From assembly GCA_031835245.1 (NCBI GenBank), contig JAVKOQ010000003.1:199501-263500 (forward strand): DNA of 64,000 nt. Direction: 5' to 3'. This stretch comes from Balamuthia mandrillaris. Its lineage: Eukaryota; Discosea; Longamoebia; Balamuthiidae. The notes below the pieces were generated by a model that did not search any database, had not been told where the DNA came from, and was given only the letters and a program-made list of their open reading frames with translations. Within the stretch, counting starts at the first letter, position 1. Each line of letters begins with the position of its first letter. A program made the translations under genes and the position numbers. Of this stretch, positions 57,253 through 64,000 are shown one piece after another.

Positions 57253-57401
57253 GATTTTTCTTCTGTTTTGTGGCGTATAGTTATCGTTCGGAGGCACATC
57301 GAGACTATGTGCGAGGATTGGCTTGGAATCCAGACAAACAAAACCTGTTGGCGAGTGGTGGTTGGGACAAAGCTATTTATCTTCACACTATTTCTTCTTA
57401 A
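55733..57401 (+). CDS. WDR77: WDR77/MEP50-like methylosome WD40 protein
   Basis: Obligate cofactor of the arginine methyltransferase PRMT5 in animals, presenting histone and Sm substrates. The N-terminal Gln/Pro segment leads into WD repeats: VYSDSDKLAVATSNLTGKIW, ICWLGPKSEYAVSATDEGAI, HDDTVSALCASPNNHNEFVS, GHLDSIYTLDWNKKDPNMIL, and VAVNPQNEHVFAAG. The last, YRSEAHRDYVRGLAWNPDKQ then LLASGGWDKAIYLHTI, matches the MEP50 end best. Several introns contain sense-strand CT tracts (55946-55977, 56525-56562, 57155-57179, 57212-57250). A TAA at 57399 lies only 40 bp from the convergent kinase stop. Generic WD40 identity is certain; the MEP50 assignment is likely. Confidence 0.8.
56525..56562 (+). repeat. 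(CT)n microsatellite in WDR77 intron
   Basis: Sense-strand CT run soon after the donor. Further CT runs lie in other WDR77 introns at 55946-55977 (near the donor), 57155-57179 and 57212-57250 (mid-intron). Confidence 0.9.
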
Positions 57402-57441
57402 ACACAAAAAAGAAAATGTTTCTTTTTAACAACAAAAAGGG

Positions 57442-58275
57442 TCATTTTTCTTTCTTTTCATGTTTTTCTTTCTTCTTTTCTTTTTTGGAGGACCGCTTTT
57501 CGCGGCTCGTTTCTTTCTTTTCTCCTTTTGCTTCTTTCTTTTTTCCCTTCTTTTTCTTTTTGTCTTTCTTCTTTCGTTCTTCCTCTTCACTTTCTTTTGC
57601 GTTTACGTTTTGTACAAAAGCGGCAACAATGTTTTGTGCTTCTTTTTCTTCGCCGCTTTCTTTTCCTTTTGCTTTGCCTTTGCTCCGGTTCAGCTGCACG
57701 AACGGATGTTGCAGCAGGTCTGATGCAGTGGCTCGTTTTGCTCCTTCTTTACACAAACTATAAAGACAATAGCAAAGGGGTGAGCATCAACACAGAAAAG
57801 AAAGAGGCGAAAAGAGGAACGAACCAAGCTTGAATGAAATCACAAAAGTCAGCGGAGAACCGTTGGGCGGGCAGAGAAGGCGGCGGGTGGTTGACTATAT
57901 AGTCGTGCAGCTCAAAGAAGGTGATGGCGGAGGAGTCTTTGCCCTCTTGAGGAGGGGTGTAAGGGTAGTAACCCAACGCGCATTCCATTATGCTGAGCCC
58001 TAACGACCAGATGTCTGTTGTGCTGGAATGAGGTTCCCCTTTGATGCGTTCTGGCTTTTAAATGTTGAAAGAAGAGAGAATGAAGAAAGGTGAGAAGCTG
58101 AAAAGCAGAGAAAATAAAAAGGAACAAAGGTACATACGTCCATGTAGGTGGCAGTACCAGCAAAGGTAAGAGCTAAGCCAAGGGTCTTTTTAAGTTTGCC
58201 GGTAACCCCAAAGTCGGCAATCTTGACTTGTCCCTTCTTATTCAGTAATATCTGTTTCACAAAATGGTGTTAGGT

Positions 58276-58331
<56 letters not shown>

Positions 58332-59394
58332 GAAGTGCAAGAGGCAATACATTAGCGGGTTTGATATCTCTATGAACAATGTGTAGCGTCTTGTGAAGGT
58401 ATTGCAAACCTTGCAGTATCTAGGTGTGAGAAAGCGAGAGGTAAAGTTATAGAATAGAAAATGATACGGAGAGAATCTGAGAAAGAGACAGAAGAGAGAG
58501 AGAGAGAAGAAAGAGAAAGAGAAATAGAGCAAGGGATTACTTGAAGCGTGATAGCAGTCAACACGTTTTCAGGGATAGTTACGCCAGAGGCTATAAGGTC
58601 AGCGAGCGAGCCGCAGTCCATGTACTCCAGAAAGATGCGAACAACGCCCTCCTCATATGACGCACCGTAGAAGCCCACGATCGAGTGATGGGCAGAACTG
58701 TGATGCGTTCTCAACTCTAAGAAGAGTTTCTTCTTCAACTCTGTTTTTCTTTTTCCATCAGAAAGAAGGAAAGAACGAAAGGAAACGTGAAGGAGAAGGG
58801 GACAAACCTTCGCTCACATCAACAGCGATCACTTTCACAGCCACGAAACGCTCGGAAGGCCGGTGCCGCATCTTCTTGACGGTGCCGCTAGAACCGGAGC
58901 CAAGCGTTACGCCCAAGTCTTCCATGTCACTCATTCTCATCGTCGTTCGATTGGGTTCTCCCTGTCCTTCTTCCTCTTCTTCATTCTCTTCTTCTTCTTC
59001 ACTTTCTTTGTTGGAGTGCGAAGAAGATCGACTGCGGCTGCTTTTTCTGCTTCTTCGTCTTCTTTGATGGATCTCTTCCGCGTCTTCTTCTATTTTTAAT
59101 CCTTCTCGACCTATGCGAAGCCCGTCTTCCACCAAAACACCTCCTCTACTAAAGTTTCTATTTGTTTTGTTTTAAAAAAAAGTTAGAATCAAAAAGAAGC
59201 TGGAGGAGGAGGATGCTGACAAACTTTTCTTCTTCGCCGTTTGGTGGTGGAGAAGCTGGAGTGTCGACACGTTGAATGAGAAGCGGCGTGGCGTTAGAGG
59301 TCTTGGCTTTGAACTTGTCCATGAACAACGGCCGCTTTCGTCGGTCTCCCGCTCCTCCTCCTCCTTTTCCATTGTTGTTGTTGGCCAGGCTCAT
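57442..59394 (-). CDS. MAP kinase kinase (MAP2K/STE7-type) with Lys-rich tail
   Basis: A dual-specificity kinase for a MAP kinase. The N-terminal Gly/Asn region and a long Ser/Glu/Arg linker precede the kinase domain: LGVTLGSGSSGTVKKM, VAVKVIAVDVSEG, GFYGASYEEGVVRIFLEYMD, VHRDIKPANILLN, ADFGVTGKLKKTLGLALTFA, GTATYMDPERIKG, and DIWSLGLSIMECALG. The activation loop T-x5-T spacing and GTATYM fit MAP2K rather than MAP3K or STE20 kinases. The C-terminus after HPFVQLN is a highly charged Lys/Glu/Ser-rich tail of about 90 residues, ending KHEKKEK, which is unusual for the family. About seven exons; the intron between PAN and ILLN has a (CT)n tract at 58279-58328. Confidence 0.88.
58279..58328 (-). 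repeat. (CT)n microsatellite in MAP2K intron
   Basis: Fifty nt of CT on the sense strand, about 15-20 nt after the donor. Confidence 0.9.
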
Positions 59395-59634
59395 CGCTCC
59401 GCTCCGTTCTTTCTTTCTTTTTTGTTATCGCAGGACATGAGATCACAGCAAAATTCAAGGGAGGAGGACACGAGAGAGAGGACAGAAACTTGGGCTCTCT
59501 CTCCGCAGGGGTGCTCCCAGGGAACCAAAAGTTTGAGAGGAAAGAACCAGTTCACCCACTTGGATGTTAGGCAGCGTTTCTGCTCCCTCCTTTCAATGAT
59601 AGTTGGAGCGGTGTAAAAGGAAGAAAGATTGAGT

Positions 59635-60801
59635 TTATTCCACAGGACATCCGTTCTCTACGGCCCATTGCAACAGCTCCAAGTTATCACTTTCTGCTGC
59701 TTCAATGCAGGTGTCTTTATCCCAAGGGCAGCCGTTCTCTCTGGCCCACTTCAGCACCTCCAAATGACCTCCTATCGCTGCTCCAACACACGTTTCGGCA
59801 TCCCAAGGGCATCCCTTCTCTCTGGCCCACTTCAGCACATCCAAATGACCTCCTATCGCTGCTCTAACACACGTTCCGACATCCCAAGGGCATCCGTTCT
59901 CTCTGGCCCACTTCAGCACTTCCAAATGCCCTTCCTCTGCTGCATCTCCACACGTTTCGGCATCCCAAGGGCATCCGTTCTCTCTGGCCCATTTAAGTAC
60001 GTCCAAATGGCCTCCCGCTGCCGCCAAGGCGCATGTGTTTGCATCCCAAGGGCATCCGTTCGCTCTGGCCCACTTCAGCACCTCCAAATGACCTCCTCTT
60101 GCTGCTTCAATACACGTTCTTGCTCCCCAAGGGCTGCCGTTCTCTCTGGCCCACTTCAGCACATCCAAATGACCTCCTATCGCTGCTCCAACACACGTTC
60201 CGACATCCCAAGGGCAGCCGTTCTCTCTGGCCCACTTCAGCACATCCAAATGACCTCCTATTGCTGCATCTCCACACGTTTCGGCATCCCAAGGGCAGCC
60301 GTTCTCTCTGGCCCATTTTAGTACTTCCAAACGTCCACCCATGGAAGCCATGGCACAGGTGTCCTCATTCCAAGGGCAGCCTTGCTCTCTGGCCCATTTC
60401 AGCACTTCCAAGTGGCCTCCTTTGGCTGCGCTGGTGCAGACTTGCTCACCCCAAGGGCAGCCTTGCTCTCGCACCCATTTCAACACCTCTAAAGCCCCGT
60501 TGCTTGCTGCCGCTTCATAAACGGCCTCGGCGGCCTCGGGCAAAGAGAGTCCGTTGCACAAGGACCAGCGAAGCAACGGCACGGTGCGGCTGGCGGATCG
60601 AACGGAAAGGCGGTGGCGGAGGGGAGGGGGACAGCAGGCGAACCATCGCGTGCACGTCCGCGCAGCCACCGACACCATGTCCTCAGGCAGCTGCTCAAAC
60701 ACGTGACAAACCAGTTCCTCTGGCAACAGCTCTTCCACCCAACACTTGTCTCGAAGGGCGTCTTCTCCAGCGGCGGGCAGCCGTTCCTCCTTCCTCTGCA
60801 T
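59635..60801 (-). CDS. F-box/ankyrin-type repeat protein, paralogue 2
   Basis: A probable SCF-type substrate receptor, intronless, 388 residues. It starts MQRKEERLPAAGED at 60801. The frame stays open upstream, but that part is unlike paralogue 1. F-box-like sequence LLPEELVCHVFEQLPEDMVS and RTCTRWFACCPPPLRHRLSV aligns with paralogue 1 (RTCRRWYACCPRKL). Ten full 27-residue repeats plus a partial one follow (GGHLDVLKWARENGCPWDAE as the core). The 81-bp units are nearly identical to each other in DNA as well as protein, which points to recent unequal exchange or gene conversion. The terminal repeat ends VENGCPVE with a stop at 59635. It is inverted relative to paralogue 1, 5 kb away. Confidence 0.87.
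   Translation of the reverse strand: MQRKEERLPAAGEDALRDKCWVEELLPEELVCHVFEQLPEDMVSVAARTCTRWFACCPPPLRHRLSVRSASRTVPLLRWSLCNGLSLPEAAEAVYEAAASNGALEVLKWVREQGCPWGEQVCTSAAKGGHLEVLKWAREQGCPWNEDTCAMASMGGRLEVLKWARENGCPWDAETCGDAAIGGHLDVLKWARENGCPWDVGTCVGAAIGGHLDVLKWARENGSPWGARTCIEAARGGHLEVLKWARANGCPWDANTCALAAAGGHLDVLKWARENGCPWDAETCGDAAEEGHLEVLKWARENGCPWDVGTCVRAAIGGHLDVLKWAREKGCPWDAETCVGAAIGGHLEVLKWARENGCPWDKDTCIEAAESDNLELLQWAVENGCPVE
59640..60500. repeat. Coding 81-bp tandem repeat array
   Basis: About eleven units of 81 bp, each carrying a CCAAATGACC-type block at 81-bp spacing (for example at 59760 and 59841). They encode the homogeneous ankyrin-type repeats of paralogue 2. Confidence 0.9.
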
Positions 60802-60961
60802 GACCTCTTCCTTCGTTTCCACGCGCGTGCAGCGAGTCCTATTAATATAGAGTCCTCCCCACGACGTCACGACAATAGGGTGTCCGTTAAGCCAACAAGA
60901 AAAAGAAAAGAGAAGCGAGCGTTGTTCTGTCCATCCGCGGAGCGCGAAGCCAAAGGAGAGG

Positions 60962-62220
60962 ATGCACAAAGCGACCATGATCCACGGGGAAGAAAATAAC
61001 AACGGCCAGCATCGCAGCAGCAACAGCGCCTCGCCGGCTCACCTTCAAGGCGTTTCCCTGCTGGACAGGAGGGAGCTTCGGCTGAGGGAGTGGCACCAGT
61101 GCGTGAGCAACACGCTCCACTGGGACCGCATGCACAGGGAGCTGGCCTACCAGGTGGACGGGCGAAGGAGGAAGATCCTCTCCCGCTTCTCCTACCTCCG
61201 CTTGGAGGGCTGCCAGCAGATGCAGGACCTGATGAAGCTCATCATCACCGCTCCTCCCGAGGACTCTCTCCTCTCCATCTTCTTGGAGCTCCAAAACGAC
61301 AAGGACCGCAATGGTACTCTCCTTTCTTACTTCTTAGTTCTGCTTTCTCCGTTCGCTCTTCTCTCCTCTCTATTCTCTCTTTTCTCTGCGCTCATCTCGT
61401 TCTCTCGTCTCTTCGCGCTTCTCTCTTCTGGTTTACGCACGAATAGTGACTGCGATATTTTTGGAGTCCGTCCTGTCGCCAACGTTCATGGCAGAAGTCA
61501 GCTCGTTAAGTCCGGTGAGTTCCAGAGAGAAGCAAACCGCGCTGGAGACCATGCAAGGTCTTCTCGTGCTTCACCAGCCCAGCAAAGAATATTTTGCTCA
61601 ACTGGATGGCGTTTCGGTACTTTGGCCTGCTTCTCGTCTCTCGTCTCTCTTCTTTCTCCTCTTCTTTCTAAACCATTGAAATTACACCAGAGCTGTTTAA
61701 AGCTGTTGCAATCGGAACAAAGGTCGTTCTTGGGAGTACCTTGCTTGCAGGTGTTGCTCTCCGCGATGATCGGCAGTGATGCCACCAACCGGCTGTGCTT
61801 CGAGGAAGAAGATGGTTATCTTCACCTCCTCGCCATTCTTAAACAACGAAAAGCTAGTAAGCGTACCAGGTTGGATCCTTTCTTTCTTTCTTCTTGCTTC
61901 CTTCATCTGTCTTCACACTGCTTACTCCTTGTATCTTGTGTCTTGCTTCTCCGATGTTCTTTGTTTTCTCCTCCAAAACAAAATCTAAAACAAAACTGAA
62001 ACTAAAACAACATAGGTACCATTGTGCAGAGTTCATGAGCCATGCAGGACAATACTTTGGAGCGAACGAAAAGCTAACAAAGCTGATGGGGGAGAGGCTT
62101 TGGAGCTTGATTGCGCGGCATACCTTCACTCAATCACCATCCAAGCAATGCATATTTGCTTTGGTGGAAGCAATTGATGAAGTGCTTCTGGCTTCGGCAC
62201 CTGTAGACAGCGGAATATGA
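60962..62220 (+). CDS. Cdc14-family septation-initiation-network protein
   Basis: Resembles the fission yeast Cdc14 protein that binds the Sid1 kinase in the SIN; this is not the Cdc14 phosphatase. An N-terminal region (LSRFSYLRLEGCQQMQDLMK, DSLLSIFLELQNDKDRN) is joined to AIFLESVLSPTFMAEVSSLS, TMQGLLVLHQPSKEYFAQLD, SFLGVPCLQVLLSAMIGSDA, NRLCFEEEDGYLHLLAILKQ and YHCAEFMSHAGQYFG. The NRxxFEExxG-like block and helical-repeat feel fit that family. Four exons; the last donor is CCAG|GT in the codon before YHCAEF. ATG at 60962, with a second ATG five codons later. TGA at 62218, 81 bp from the convergent acetyl-CoA synthetase gene. Confidence 0.72.
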
Positions 62221-62301
62221 AGAAGAAGAACAAGAAGAACAAGAAGAAAGAAGCAACAAAAAGAAATTGTAACGTAAAAAGAAGTGACGTTGTTGTTTCA
62301 G

Positions 62302-64000
62302 TTAATGGCGCATGTGAGCTCTGTGCTCATTAACAGTATCAATAAGATGTTGAACCACGCTTTCATCTGCGCGTTTTTGGAAAAGTTAGTGACTGCACAA
62401 AAAAACTTTAAAAGATCCAAAGAACAAACCAGCTAACGTGGAAGTGTCTCCCAAATCTTCAGGGCTAGACTCTCCAGAGGCGATCTTTCGCAACAAACGT
62501 CTCATGATTTTACCGCTTCTGGTCTTTGGCAGTCCCGTCACAAACACTATGTGATCCGGTGTCGCAAATGGACCTATAAACGATTTTTTTTGAGAAGAGA
62601 GCAGCGAAGCAGAGAAGGAAAAGACACGCAGCGAAGAGTAAAAGTAAGAAGAGTAAAGATAGAAAGACGCGAAAGGAACAAACCGATGTGTCGGCGAACT
62701 TCCATCTTCAACTCGGCGGCCAAATTTTCAGTTCCTTCGTAGCGTTCTTTCAGCACACAATAACAGAAAATGGCGCTCCTTTTTTTGTATATCACCAGTT
62801 TCAACAAGGGTTTTTAAAAAACAAAGACAAAGAAATAAACAAAACAGCATAATACCCTTTAATGTCATGGGGAATGGCAATGACAGCAGCTTCATTGCAT
62901 GAAACATGTGCAACCAAAGAGTTCTCGATTTCAGCAGTACCCAAACGATGTCCAGACACGTTAATAACATCTATCTTATTAACACCCCAACGAGCCCGCA
63001 AGAGGGAGAGAGGGTAAGCGAGTGAGAACAGCAAGAAAAAAAAAAGGAAACGGACCATCAACGCGGCCAGTAATCCAGTAGAAGCCGTCTGAGTCACGAC
63101 GAGCGCCATCACCGGTGAAGTAATACCCCTTGTAAGCCTATTTGTACGTTGCAAAAAAGTCAGTCATTGCTGATATTGACAGCCCACAAGTTTTATGCAA
63201 GGAGAAGAGGACGAGACATACGTGCATGTACGTGCGAAGGTAACGTTGATGATCACCTAATACAGTTCTGATGGAAACGAATAAGCGACAGCGGAATAAT
63301 TAGGAAAATTGGGAAAGTAACCTTGAAATACCAGGCCAAGGATGCGACAATGCCAACAGACCTTTTGAAAAATGCAGAATAAGGGCAAATCGAGAAGAGG
63401 AGGGAGGAAGAAGACAAAGGAGAGGAGGTCAAACCCTCGGCTTCAGTTTCGGTGATGGGTTGTCCAGATTGCCCATCCAACAACGCCGGTTGTACGCCAA
63501 AGAAAGGAAGACCTGCAGAACCAGGTTTGCTCGGCACTGCTCCTGGCAAAGACGTTATTAATATACCGCCCTTTTGTTAACAGAAAGTGAAAATGGGTGA
63601 GCAAGAATGAAGAAAAGAAAAGAAAAGAGAAAAGAAAACTCACAGTTTCAGTTTGCCAGTACGTGTCAACAATGCTGCATTTGCCTTCACCAACGATCTC
63701 ATAATACCATTTCCATGCAGTTGGATTAATAGGCTACATACAAGCCACAAAACAATAATAAGAAAGAAGAAAAACAAACTACAAACAAAACAGAAGCAGA
63801 TGTACCTCTCCAACACTGCCCAAAATGCGGAGTGAAGAACGATCATACTTTTTAACTATATCATTGCCAGCTTTCATGATGGCACGGATGGCCTGTTTTG
63901 GAGTAAGTGGGAGAGAGCATGAAGAGCGGATAAGTATTAACGAGAATGCAGGATGAAAACAACGCAGTATACCGTTGGCGCAGTATAGAAGATGGTAACT
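62302..64000 (-). CDS. ACS: Acetyl-CoA synthetase, C-terminal part (gene runs off the window)
   Basis: An AMP-forming acyl-adenylate enzyme making acetyl-CoA from acetate. Visible blocks, read in order on the minus strand, are [92 protein letters not shown], then the C-terminal lysine loop [13 protein letters not shown] (its Lys is the usual regulatory acetylation site) and the end NEHRAHMRH with a TAA at 62302. GEP and TGD are adenylation motifs. At least seven short introns are present. The N-terminal half lies to the right of the window. Confidence 0.92.

Noticed and set aside
60802-61023. Upstream extension of F-box/ankyrin paralogue 2 on the minus strand
   Set aside because: The extra 74 residues overlap the start of the divergent Cdc14-family gene and have no counterpart in paralogue 1.

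Overview
The window is a gene-dense piece of a eukaryotic nuclear genome: about 26 protein genes in 64 kb, most split by many short spliceosomal introns with GT-AG borders. The gene set includes WASP with a VCA tail, Arp3, Rab7, a Ras/Rap GTPase, a C2-TBC-EF-hand RabGAP, katanin p80, cullin-3, a SIN-type Cdc14 protein, F-box/ankyrin proteins and a GATA factor. This suggests a motile amoeboid protist, most likely an amoebozoan. Introns are very pyrimidine-rich on the sense strand and often carry (CT)n microsatellites, and one intron is a textbook U12-type AT-AC intron. Both traits fit a myxomycete such as Physarum, in which the U12 intron set is known to be expanded. The species assignment is inference. 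No transposon, tRNA, rRNA, CRISPR array or viral element was recognised.

Layout. 1-9 kb: a partial membrane protein, ZC3H15 (ribosome/DRG1 partner), an intronless WASP, and a C2-TBC-EF-hand RabGAP. 9-20 kb: a UBE2E-type E2, a GATA factor with 2 kb of non-coding sequence upstream, UTP25 (18S rRNA processing), a multipass membrane protein, and a Ras/Rap GTPase. 20-31 kb: a large unidentified nuclear-type protein, a double-PH patatin phospholipase carrying the U12 intron, and TRAX with an RGG box. 31-42 kb: an AFG2-like double AAA+ ATPase, intronless BUD13, UBA4/MOCS3, cullin-3, and a candidate 59-residue proline-rich gene. 42-54 kb: an EEP-fold phosphodiesterase, Arp3, lysyl-tRNA synthetase, Rab7, and katanin p80. 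54-64 kb: two inverted intronless F-box/ankyrin paralogues flanking WDR77/MEP50 and a MAP kinase kinase, then a Cdc14-family SIN protein and the 3' part of acetyl-CoA synthetase.

Organisation. Neighbouring genes often lie tail-to-tail with 40-200 bp between stop codons, or head-to-head across 110-460 bp. Palindromic TGTCGACA sites recur in the spacers, along with TATCGATA, CRE-like sites and one E2F-like site. WASP and Arp3 act together in actin nucleation, and Rab7 and the TBC protein are both membrane-traffic components, but nothing in the sequence shows that these pairs are co-regulated. Exon joins were worked out by eye from reading frame, splice borders and family conservation. Start and stop positions are firmer than internal splice sites.
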